Source: Saposhnikovia divaricata | Taxonomy: Eukaryota > Streptophyta > Magnoliopsida > Apiales > Apiaceae | Assembly (NCBI GenBank): GCA_036435485.1 | Contig: CM071597.1 | Span: 51,505,881 to 51,569,880, forward strand | Direction of reading: 5' to 3' | DNA length: 64,000 nt | Part shown: one piece after another, positions 10,959 through 22,760 of the stretch | Numbering within the stretch: the stretch's first letter is position 1 | Layout: every line of letters begins with the position of its first letter | The notes under the pieces: model-generated | What the model was told of the DNA's origin: nothing | The model's database searches: none | What the model saw: only the letters and a program-made list of their open reading frames with translations | Made by a program: the position numbers and the translations under genes

Positions 10959-11477
10959 GAGGAGATCCCTCGAAAGTGTATTCAATGTGGTAATAGCAAG
11001 TTGTGAGGGTGAATTGGTTGTACCTTAACTACATAGATTGATACTCACGTATCTGGAGTCTATCCCCTATAAACCTATAAAGTACTGTCACTGCCAGAAT
11101 AGCAAGAGTTATTTGAACTCTGAATGGGGTCAAGTCATATGACGAGATGCTAGCAGTACATCTCTGGAGATGCCCAGCTAAGCGAATGTAATTGTGTGGT
11201 CGCAATTAGAGGAAAAGGGTTATTCCTTGAAGCATTCGACGAACAGGATCGAGACATGACCATCAAACGTCTCAAAGCCATAGATTAGCACCATAGCCTT
11301 TGACTTGTCGTCGTCTATGGAGTGTGGTTACACTAAACGGATAAAGATTCAAGGTGAAACATTCCATCTAAATCCGGTAGCCATCGAAGTAGAGGACTTA
11401 GGAGGGTTCAAACCCGGAAGGGTACCTACTCTGAAAAACAAGTCATGATGAGGATAGATATGCATATCCGTATGGAG
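10959..11477 (+). other. copia 3' untranslated region
   Basis: About 520 bp between the RNase H stop and the polypurine tract. No frame or repeat is recognised. Confidence 0.55.
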
Positions 11478-11488
11478 TTGTGGGGGAT
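11478..11488 (+). other. copia polypurine tract
   Basis: GAGTTGTGGGGGAT just before the second LTR; a G-rich tract ending GGGGGAT is usual for plant copia elements. Confidence 0.75.
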
Positions 11489-12785
11489 TATTAGAAAATG
11501 GAAAGTTTGAGGCATATTTATAATATGTTCTTGATGTAATTTCCGGAAACTAACAAGTGGAGGTTGTTCCTTGTAATGAGGACTTAAACTTTCATGTTTG
11601 GATCTAAGACATTTTCTTAGTGTAATCCATAAATAAATTAAGTTGAAAGAAGGATGTTTGAAATGGGTTATGTGGGTTATTTAGTTAAAATAACTTGAGT
11701 CCCACATAGAATTGGTAATGAGAGGTTGGTGGTTTATATAGCTCCATGTGCAAGTGTAGTGCACAACTACTAAGGCATGTGGGTGTGCATGGTTGTAGGG
11801 TGGGCCTCGCACGCACACACACACACACACGCGTCGCCGCCGCCCGCCTCGCCATGACATGACTCGGGTCGGGTCGAAGGGCAATTTGGGCGAATGTCTC
11901 GGCGTCTCGCGTACGCGAGGCGACCTGGGCGAGAAATTTTATTACCTGGAATATTGATTTATTTTAACTGATTTCAGATTTATTTGTTTACAGCAGGAAA
12001 TACTGATTGGATCTGTATTTGGATAAATCCTGAAGGACTGGATCAGTACTTGGATTAAATCCTGATGGACCTGGTCAGACATCAAATACTGATGGGCCAA
12101 ATCCTGACGGACATCAGATCCTGATGAGTACCGAATCCTGATCCTGACAGACATCAGATCCTGATGAGTACCGAATCCTGATCCTGACTGTGGTCAAATC
12201 CTGATGCTTCTGTAACTGAAATAAATCCTGATGCTGCAGTTAATGAAATTAATTCAGAATATTTACTTTCCTTTTATGGAGTATCAGTTACGTTTATTTT
12301 TTGGTATTATATACATACAGAATAGAACGTTAACTGGGTATATACGTCCTAAGGATAGAAACCCTATCGGTCTTCCTCTTTCTCTGTTCTCTCACAACAC
12401 ATTCAGATTATATACATAGTTCTCAGGCGAATTGAGGTGCTGGTCGCTGTTGATCATTGGAGTATTTGTGAACCCATTGATCTGTGCTATTTTATCCTGG
12501 AAGCGATATTGCTGCAACCCAATCACAACGTAAGTGGGGCAATAATCTCTTCAAGAACAGCCAAGTCTTCTCGAAGGGCTTGGTGACTCAACTGTTCATT
12601 ATCTTATCTGTATTGCTAAACGCTTCTGTGGGAGATAAGTATTTCTTATTTTTCATGTTAATTACAGTCTCTGATTATACTCTTGTTTATGCCTTCGTGT
12701 GTTGTTTCGTTATTTGGTTAATTGCCTGTTCTTGTTTAATATATATCACTGCCTCATTGTTGCTGTAGTGTAATTATACCCAACA
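11489..12785 (+). repeat. copia second LTR (probable full length ~1.3 kb)
   Basis: It begins TATTAGAAAATGG (TG mutated to TA) and matches the first LTR to 11854. If the LTR continues to ATACCCAACA at 12785, it has complementary ends (TGTTAG / CCAACA). It contains a TATA box (~11733), a 14-bp palindrome CTCGCGTACGCGAG (11906-11919) and a block of direct repeats (12010-12220) with a ~37-bp unit, including CAGATCCTGATGAGTACCGA, duplicated near 12115 and 12152. The right end is uncertain because I find no clear primer-binding site after it. Confidence 0.55.
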
Positions 12786-12828
12786 ATCTTGAAGAGATTA
12801 TTTTTGTTATATATTGTTAATTAACAAG

Positions 12829-13130
12829 ATGGTTAACGAAACTGAAACTCCTGTTGTTGTGACTAGCTCTGGGTCTAGTGTTATTTCATCTACCATTGAC
12901 TGGACCACATACCGTTTCCCACAGCCTATTGATTTATCAGGAATGCCTGATAAATTTAGTGAGGGTGTTGGTTTTTCTCGTTGGCAGAAAAAGATGAAAC
13001 TATGGTTAACGGTAAAGGGTCTATGGCCAGTGGTGCAGTATAAGAAACCAGTTGTGGTTAAGGAAAAAGCTGAAACTGTTAAAGCTTATGCTATGTGGGA
13101 GGAGAAGGATGGGGTGACTAGGGCTGCAAT
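12829..13130 (+). pseudogene. copia gag N-terminal fragment
   Basis: Starting at ATG 12829 the frame reads MVNETETPVVVTSSG, then FSRWQKKMKLWLTVKGLW, the N-terminal part of a copia gag, and ends ...WEEKDGVTRAAI at the GGCTGCAAT (13122-13130) that starts the gag fragment at 7133. I chose this ATG over an upstream TTG because plant translation starts at AUG. It is followed by 24 unrelated bases and then a family A LTR. Confidence 0.8.
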
Positions 13131-13154
13131 AAGATGAAGAATCTCTGGAGCACC

Positions 13155-16100
13155 TGTGGCGCCCCCAAATCCGAGGTCAAAGATTCAGGTCGTCACATCA
13201 CCATCCAACCATATCATACCTGTATTAACTTTACAACTCAACAATACATCCATCCAGACCTCAATCTTACGCACAAACAAGTTAGAGCCTCGGAAACGAT
13301 AATCAAAAGTAACACTAAATATTACAATTCATCTGTACAATCCAGAATCTTACGTACTTCCACTTATACAACTACACTTGAAGACAAGTCTTACTATTAC
13401 AGTTGAAAACCTATCAGACTTACTCTGTAGTATTTATCAGGAACTAAATCATCTCCAGGGTAAATCTTCTACTCCTCTTCTGCTGGTGCGGAGTTAATCG
13501 GCCAAATTCTTCTCTTTCTGAAAAGTTTTTATAAAGCAAGAATGAGCTACATAATGCTCAGAAAGTTCACCATTTTGAAAAATAATAATGTGGTTTATTT
13601 CGAAAACATTCCCAACTATATGGGTATATATCTCAGATTTCAAAACATAATTGGACAATATATATGTCCGAGTTTGAATAAAACATCTATACTCACTAAG
13701 GAGCTTTAAGAATAACATATGAACCCTTTATAAGGTTCCCATTTCAATATATCTCAAGTTTGAAAATATATACATAGGAGTATATCATTTTCGGCAAAAC
13801 ACTCTACGGTTAACATACTGTACAGGGAATACATCATTGCAAACCTCTTTCCTTCCATTAGCTTAGAAGGTTTCTCATTCAAAAACATTTCATTCTTTGA
13901 AATAATTGCAAGAGTGCACTAACACGTGCCAATCTTTATAGAAAATCTTGCAGTTCTAGATACTGCACGATGTCAATATTTTTCTTATCAAAAACCACAC
14001 TATCGGCAACTTGGCACTTAGGCCCAAGAAGCAGTGTTTGAGTATTTTTCCAAAGTGGAGGATGGGACTGGAAGAAAACATAAAAACCTGACAAGGATTG
14101 ACGATGATCAGTCGCCACAACCAAGTCCAACAATCCACGGGTCTTCTCTACTAGTAGAAGGATAGAAACTACATCCGTAACTACCCTCGGGTGAAAACTA
14201 CATCCGTAATCACCCTCGATGAAAACTACATCCGTAATCATCCTTCGGCAACACCTGGGCCGGAATAATTGATGGACCGCCTGGCTCACGGCCGCTTACA
14301 CATCCCGGGAATCATTCGTCAACGATTCCCACACCTGCCAGAGTCCCCTTTTTTTTCTTTCTTGTCAAAAATCATTGTGATAGAAAATTCGAGTAGTTGA
14401 AGTTCGACCTCAGTCGACCGATAATTCTTGAAAAGTGTACAAGAAGCAAAACCTGACCGGGGGTTTTCGAAAATGTTTTGGGTTCGAAAGACTTCGAGTT
14501 TGAAAACGATGAAGGTATCTTGGATTAGTTTTGTCTTTAAAATGATGAACAATAATTAATAAATGATATTTTGAGATTTAATATAAACAATTAATAAAAT
14601 AATTATTTAATTAAAATAAGCTTTTAATCCAAGATAGATATTTTTGAGTATTTTTAACAACGTAAAAATACTTAAGTATACGGTACTTCCCGAATGACTA
14701 TTCGGGTTTTCGCAATTTAATCATGATACAATAATATACCGCTCCCCGGTCAATAATATATTTGGACCGCTACGACCTCTATTGCTAGAGTCGTTGTCCG
14801 AAGGAAACACTTTCATTCTAAGTTCAAGGGTGTACAAACACATATGCATAAATCTCAAACTTCAACATAATCTCGTAAAGCATAAGCATATAATACGTTT
14901 AGAAGCTACAAACACAACAGTGAAAATCCTTTATATAAGTTTTGAAAGGTAAACTTGCCTTGGTTAGGGTGGGGTGGTCGAGCTTGCGATGTGGAACGAA
15001 GATATATACATAATCAATATTCGTACGTTAGTACCTTAACAACACTACTTAATCGTAAGGTTTTAAAGGATGTTAGACCAACTTAACGACTCCAATTTGT
15101 GACAACTAACCCTCCTATATGACCATGTCATCACTTTATCACATTCATTACCCATTCGACTCGAATCCATCCCTCAAACTTGAAACACAAGTGAGTACTC
15201 TTAAAACTACGTTAAACTAAGCTTCTAGGTGATTTTTCACTCGCGTGCACTTCGCTTTAACATTTTTATAAAATTGAAAAATACAATTTTTATTCTAATT
15301 CTTTTTGGACAGCCTTCACAACTGTATAATCTGACTACCCTCAAATTTTCATAACACTAGCATAATTTTAAGGGGTCCTAACTCAGTTCACAAGTGGACA
15401 ACACAATGCAGTCCGAATTCCAGAACCACACTGCACTCAGTTCTCAAGATCTACACATCTCCTGGGTATGAACCTTATATTTCTAGAAACTACATTCAAT
15501 TATATTTCCAACCATATAAATTAGGTCCTCGGGTGACAAGATTTAGGGGTTCAAAACCCTCCAACAAGACAGTACATGCTCCCAAGAATTTACACAGCAC
15601 TCATCTTTTCTCAAATATTCAAGAACTCACTTTATACATCACATCTACCATCAAAACCACCAAGACTTGTCTCTATAGCATACATGGGGTTACATACTCT
15701 AAGTACAAGCCTTACAACCATCATAACAAGCACATAACTTCAAGATTTCATCATCTACAACTCAAATCACCAAGATTCACTCCAAAACTTATAGATCTAA
15801 CAATATAAAATATAAACAATTCATGCTAAGGGTTGAGAGAGTTTATACCTTCCTTGATGTGTGTAATATCTTTCTAAACCTTGTATAATCCTTGTATAGC
15901 CTTGGGAAAGCTTGGATGATCAAAAGAAATGAAGAAAATAAAGTTAGTAATTCGGAGTTATTAGAATCCGACTGAAAGATCATGGAAAACAAGGCCCTTA
16001 CCGAGCTTTTCTGATCGAGACTTCTAAATTAGAGTTGTAGAGCATCTTCACAGCTTTCTAACCATATAAAGAACACGAAATTCCATTGAGTAATGAAGGC

Positions 16101-17044
16101 TCTAGGCCCGTTTTACTGAGCTGCTGTTCTGCTGGGCAGAATGGGTGTTTTCTTGTGTTTGTTTTCTTTTGTTTGCTAAATAATGACTAATACATGTATT
16201 ACATATCTATCTCATTTGGATGCATCTTCTTGTAATGTGTTGTCAACACCTCATTGGCTCACTTGGATTTCCTTATCCACAACCATTGCAACAAAGTCCT
16301 CATCTTTTGTTTCTTTCATATTAGTCCCTTGGTTTGTTTCCTTTTCCAACAATTTGATTTCCTTGTTGTCTCGTGAATAAAGTTAATACGTTACAACTTA
16401 TACTTTGCATATTATTGCTCTAATATTGCACAATACCTCGAATGAATATTAATTCCAACATCCCTTGTTTATTTCTCTTTATCTCAGAAAACGTTCTCCC
16501 GATTTCTCAAGCATTCTCTATTTCTCAATTCTAGGAGTTTATTCTCAATCCTCTTTCTTTCTCATAATATATCCTTCCTTGGACTCTTAATATACCATAT
16601 CCTTAATCCATGCTTCGTTCACTCAATCGCTTAATCTCATTGTAAAGTTTCAGCGGTTTCTAGAACGTTTGTTTCACTTCCTCAGTGGTTTTCGTTTCAA
16701 ATTCTCAAATCACTTATAATAAAATTCCAAAATATTAACTCCTCAATTCCTCAAATTAAATATCTCATTTCTTGATATTACTGATATATAATTCACTGCT
16801 CGGTCAAATATTACACGAAAATAGAATTTGGAATTTCTGAATTCCGATCGCATTTACATACACTTATTTACTCCGTAGATTACTAGTATAACTTCGGAAT
16901 ATCCACACTACGTCTCGTACATAGGTGGCATGAAAATTTTTCTTAATCCTCAAAATCACTATTCATCCACCAAATCACTATTCATTGATGCACTTCATCA
17001 TAATAGGAAAAGTTTTAATTCTATCGAAATTTTGGGTTCTTACA
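13155..17044 (-). repeat. family A LTR (outer)
   Basis: On the minus strand it runs from TGTAAGAACCCAAAATTTCG to GGGGGCGCCACA, 3890 bp. A polypurine tract (minus-strand GGAGGGGAGAC) adjoins its inner edge at 17045-17056. GCACC (13150-13154) would be one target duplication; no partner is found at 27507. It carries the LTR small ORF at 13494-13718. Confidence 0.88.
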
Positions 17045-20000
17045 GTCTCCCCTCCATAAAAGGATTCCGTCCCGGAATCAGTTTAGGAATCACTGGGGTT
17101 ACTCCTTCTTTGTTTCACTCTTTCAACTTCCAGGTGGATTCTTCCACATCTTGATTTTCTCACAATTCCTTATTAGTTTGAAAACCTTGTTCCTCAGCAC
17201 TTGTTCTTCTCTATCCATGATTTCCACGGGTTGCTCCACATAGGTCAAGTCGGGTCATAGGTCCACTTGGTTGTACTCTATCACATGCCGATAGTCGGTG
17301 TGGTAGGGTCGTAACATAGACATATGAAACACATTATGAATTTGCTGCAAGTTTGGGGCAAGGCTAACTCGTAGGCTAACTTCCCAATACGCCTCAAAAT
17401 CTCAAAAGGTCCAATACTTAGCTTCTCTTTCTTAACAAACCGCATCAATCCTTTCCAGGGGATACCTTTAGCATCACGAAGTTTCCCACCTCATACTCCT
17501 TTGATATCTCATAAAATTTGACCATTCGAAATAATGGGTTTCGTAAAAAAAACTAATGACTTTTACATACACTCGTCTGTACCGTAAGGACGTAATATCA
17601 ATTCGAAATCTTCATTTAATAATTCGTACATATCGTGATTGCAAAATTTTCTTATCCACCCATAAAATTACTATTCATCCAGGTTTCGAATATTCACAAA
17701 AATTAGGACTATTGCAGTCTCATCTCCTTAAAAGGATTTTATATTAAGAACCTAAGGAAAATCGTTGTGGATACAATTCCAACTTTACCCTTTCCAACTC
17801 TCAAGTTGACACTTCAACCCTTTTGTTCTCTCACCTGGGTCTCACCAACACTTTAATGTTGTTTCTCAACGCATACTCTCCTCGACCTGTATTCCTTATC
17901 GGTTGTTCTATGAATGAAAATTTCTATCCCAATACTTATACATTCCTCTACTACCTTGTTCATAGTATCCGTGTTGAGTCCTTGTATCGTTGGCCCGTGA
18001 ATACTTTGTGGTCATGTTTTATAATCTGAGGCAACGTCAATACGCATGGTATTCCTCATATTCCTTGGCTTGATTAGCACGCATGTGTTGCCTCCCGTCA
18101 GCCGTTACCACTTGCTATGGATACTGTATAGTCTTTGGTATACGTCGAACCAGTTCAGCTACTATGTCCCTCGTTCATTGACTTCTTCGTAACGCAAGAA
18201 AAGCGAAACTTCTTCTTTCGCAGTATGCTCTACAAGAGACATCCTTACGTTCGCATGGTGACGATCGTGATAACAACATTCATTTCATGGATAAGTTTTT
18301 ATTCTCGACTGCCCCGTGAAACCTAAGGCACGACCCTAAATATAAATTCGATCGTCTGGACAATTCTTCTTCTCTGTCCGTCAGCCACAGATCAAATTAG
18401 TACATACGCTCAATCTCTTTGTTAAATATACTTGAAAGCACCTTCAATATTCGAAGTTTAACTTTAAGTCTTTATCTGACGTAATCGCTGCAGAAGTTTT
18501 ATATTGCACCACCATCTCTTCCGTATATAAATCGATAATCTTCTAAATGGAAAGTCTCTCGCAGGTAAATCACTTGGTTCAACAATTATGAATCAACTAG
18601 GGCCATCTCTTGGCTCGGTCTTCGGCGACCTGCTTATGAAATTCATTATAATTCTGTCCACGTTCAAGAGTTTCTACAGGCGGAATTAATCCACTAGATC
18701 TCTATCATTCTACTTTTGACATGTCGCGTTTGTACTTAATAGTTTGCCAATACCATTCTTCATATCCGTTTGCCAAACATTCTCTTAATTCTCTATACAT
18801 CTTTGTCCTTCCCCATAATTTAGTCACTTTCCTCTAACATTATTCTTTATTGTATATACTCTATTTTCTTGGTCAATACTGACTGAATTCCAATTTCGAA
18901 TAATCCCTTCTATAGGTATCGGCCACCACACTGGCCTTTCCTGGGAAATAACAATTTTCTCCATTATACTCCCTGCTCCCTTTCGTCACCTTCTCTTTCT
19001 TATGTTTAGTTCTAATATGAAGATATACTTATGGCACTTGTGGAAAACTTTCACACTTTTCTCATAAAGTTAACGTCTCAGTTTTATGCGTGAACGCCAT
19101 CATGACTAATCCCAGACTCACGGTTAGTATATCCTATCCCGTAACCTTTATGTTGTTTAGAAGTATAGGATATCATCCCCTTTCTTCTGCATCACACCTC
19201 TTAAACTCTTGAAAGACGCATCATCGTGACTCTCAAAGTCCTCTTTTTATCATCAAGTATAGCTAACAACGAGGTTGTTAGTAATATCTCATTTCATTCC
19301 AAAACCTTGTTCATTAATCCATAAAGGCTTCTGACTCATTAGTCCACTCAAATGATACTACCATTATTTTATAACGTTTATATTAGTGTGAAATGCCAAC
19401 TTTGGCACAGTACAGAGGTCGATCTTGAGTTGGTGAAACCCGCTTTTTAACCTTATCTTTGAAAAACAACTACGCGTTTTAACTGGTCAACAATTCCTAC
19501 ATCTCCAGTTAGGGGTATCGATTCTCGATGGTATATGTAAGATGTCATACGCTCGTCCTCTTTCACAACTGGCGCCAATCAGTCTGAGGCCTGCATGCTG
19601 CTGCGATTCCCAATAAACTTGATTAGGTGGTAATCTCAAAGGATCATTGGGATATATCCATGCATCCATTTGCTATTAGGGGCCTTTTAAACTTTATGTC
19701 TCTCTATGTGCATCAATCCCTTTAAGCTAAGTAAAGCTTCACATTGTTGCCACGATATTTCTTCCTTTCTTGTCCATCTCACTTCCATGTTAGTTTCCTC
19801 TAAGGATATGTCTTACATCGCAATCGATTTGAATTTCTTAGATCAGGAAAAGGCTTGGTAACTCCCGAATTCATTAATATAACATCCTGACAACGGTTGG
19901 TAGGAGCGTACTCCCAACCACCTCATCATTTCTTATAACCTTCCTCACACTAATATTAAAGGTCCTTGTGGTATGCCCCGACATGTTATTCCTACTTTAA

Positions 20001-22760
20001 ATAATTACTCGGCATAACGCTCTGGCTGCACAATTACAACATTTGGTTTTTTTGATCTCATATTGGTGCAACGGTTCACAATTTTACCTCCTGTTCACCT
20101 TAGAGTAATCACTTTTGAAAGGAATGGTTTCAAAATAACAAGGTCCAATAGATAATTTCAATAAGAATTCCACATTGGATGTTCCAAGAATGTTGATGGT
20201 TCCAAATACTAGGAGTCTCGATTTTTGGAGATGTAAGGATGGACAGAAAGAATACAACAAGGTTTATTCCTTCATGTCCGGATAATTTTGTAATGTGATA
20301 TCATAGAAAGTGTTGCACGAGGGCAATGATTGTTGGATACAAAAGTCATAAACCATTCTTACATCTGGTGAATACTTTTCCTCAAAAATAGAGGATCTAA
20401 AAGTCCCATTGATAAAGGTCAATCGATCGAAAGCAATTCTAGTCTATGACAATAAAAAAATGAAGCAGTTTATCATTCAAGTAATCTATGGTTTCAAATG
20501 AATCTTCATTATATGAATGAAAGAACAGAATATTCAAGTGACATAAAGTCTGATACGAAGATGGGTAGAATTCAAGTTGAGTGGGCGACCTCACTAGGTC
20601 TCAATCAAGTTATTCGTCAAAACTTTCATCATCATACTTTACCACATGCAAAATGCATTGCGGAATGAATTAAATTGGGAGTTAGACCAGTGAAACAATA
20701 ACTAGTCCTTTTCAAGAAACACTAGCAACTAGCTAGACAAATTTGCTAGTTCACCTGTTTGAGACATCACCACTAGCTAGGACAATTAGCTAGGTGTTCT
20801 TCACAACATTACAATTTTGACTAGTTAGAACAATCAACTAGTCATTCATATTGACATATCGACTAGCCAGTTTCAATTGGCTAGAACGGAATTTCAACAT
20901 CGTAGCCACTGAAGAAACTTTAGGCTACTCGGACAATGAATGGAAATAAGAAGTTATTAAGTTTGAAAAAGAAAACTATAAAATCTGAAGAGAATGTTCT
21001 AGGTATCGGAACAATCGAAAACCTCTCATCAAATATTACTTACCAGTGAAACGGTCCACCCAAGGGTGCCTCCGTACACATGCTTTACCAGATCCTACAA
21101 TAGAATTAAATTCAGATTACCAATATCAAAATGATATCCTTACTATGATTTCAATGTACGATGTACAATCTCATCTTGAATAGAAGAAAAGAATTCATGA
21201 AGGATGTCTGGACATTAGATCATCCATGTCCTCAGTAATTTGTTAAATATTTATGAGCTCAACTGAAGAGTGCAAGTATGAAAGAAGCAATCAAATATCA
21301 ATATTCGTCAAGTAATATTCATCGATTAATTAAGGAAATATTTGTTGAACCTTCCTTGGATAATTGAAAGAAAGTGTAAATAGGCCTGAGCCGAACAAGA
21401 TCATCATAAATTTTTGAATAGAATGTTCATGGATCAAATAAAATTACTTCGGATAAGTCCTGCTTTAGGGAAAGTATCTCACTGGTTGTTATTCCACAAG
21501 TTTGAAGTAGAAAGCTAGAAGGGTTACCTGATATAAACTAATCGAGGTAACAGGGTTAGTGAACAGTTTAAAATGAAGTAGTGCACCTGCCGGTAGTTAC
21601 CAAAATAAGTTAATGATCATTCGTGCATCTCATTATCACCATTATGAGGGTAACTCCATCTCTTCGTCTTCGTAATACAAGACACCAACTAGTGCGTCTC
21701 TCAATCATCATCTTAAAGTCATTTATCGAGTTGGGGTTTAACAAATATATCTGTCATTTCCGTGCTTTATCTTGAAGACCAAGCTTCACATCATTCCGGG
21801 GACACCTGCTAAGTCCATAGGGTCCTACTTCATGCCTTCCGACATGAATCACAAGTGGCCAGTTCCCCCTGGGAACAGATCAAAGAGATCTCTCAGGGAT
21901 CTCAGTGTAGTCCATAGGTTCAGTGGCGGGTGTGTGTATGTGAACATATACCAAAAATATTGAGGTCTACAATACATATATATGTAGTCCCTGATAACAT
22001 CTCTATTAAAGGATCCCACTCTAGACCCACTGGTCTTTTCTTTTGGTAGACTCTGAGATCACTGTATCGCTCGTTGCAACCATATTCAACTTCTCTTGAG
22101 TCCCTTTGTTAATTCTACTTGTTTGTTCTATAAGTTGAACTACCATGCTCTAGCGTCCGAATCATGCATGGAATTATCTAGCACGCTCGTCTTATGATAA
22201 CATTCTCGTTTAACACATGTAAAATTCGCCATCAAGGGTAATGAAATCCACAACGACATAGTGACCAACTTTCAGGTAAACCCGTTACTTATCGAAAATC
22301 GGATCTTATAGCCAAAGTAAAAGACTTTCATTATTCCAAGTACTAAGTACCCTTAATTATGTAGGGAAGTCTAAACTTCTTGATTCTTAAAATGCCGCCT
22401 CCTAAACTGTGGAGGACTATGGGCCACAAAATTTATGCCAGCCTAGTCATCCGATCATATTGGCAATATCGCCTCTACCTCAGCTGCTCTTGAGATTTCG
22501 CTCTGCTTCCTATATCATTACCTATGATAGGTCATGTACGACTCTCAAACCTCTATTCATCATTCTGAAGGTCTCTATGGATTCTATCGACCCTAGTATA
22601 ATACCTCCAGTAAACACTCCAGTCCATTCTAATCACCGGTTCCTCTTCCGGAAGTCCACTAATAAGTTTACTACGATCTCTTATGTCATTCTCCTACTTA
22701 GACTTAACTCTCAACACTCTCGTTTCTGAGAACTGTAACTTATCGCTCTGATACCATTTC
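17045..22760 (-). pseudogene. family A internal region, degenerate gag-pol
   Basis: It is colinear with the internal region 39965-46175 of the plus-strand copy. The pol 3' end can still be read at 17500-17130: YEVGNFVMLK-like integrase C-terminus, then the chromodomain (VEIMDREEQVLRNKVFKL and, after a break, QDVEESTWKLKE). About 480 bp of integrase, including the third catalytic residue, is missing at 17511-17513 compared with 45232-45716; the identical junction recurs at 27165-27167. The RNase H/integrase link is recognisable near 18920-18950. Everything upstream (to 22744) has no frame longer than about 106 codons and no gag that I can read. Confidence 0.7.
22745..22756 (-). other. primer-binding site (tRNA-Met)
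   Basis: On the minus strand this reads TGGTATCAGAGC, complementary to the 3' end of plant initiator tRNA-Met, four bases inside the LTR end at 22761. Confidence 0.9.

Larger units (their letters stand above)
6766..13130 (+). mobile_element. rearranged Ty1/copia element with tandem remnant
   Basis: Order: truncated 5' LTR (6766-7132), gag without its N-terminus (7133-7727), pol (7728-10958), 3' untranslated region (10959-11488), second LTR (11489 to ~12785), then leader and gag N-terminus of what would be a further copy (12786-13130). The domain order protease-integrase-RT-RNase H is diagnostic of copia. Frameshifts and stops in gag and pol make it inactive. The trailing leader-gag piece contains just the part missing from the first copy and ends at the same GGCTGCAAT where the first copy's internal region begins. 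Confidence 0.85.

Noticed and set aside
21772..21963. 63-codon ORF conserved with 40761-40952
   Set aside because: Antisense to the element in both copies and starting with a non-AUG codon; conservation reflects the close relationship of the copies.
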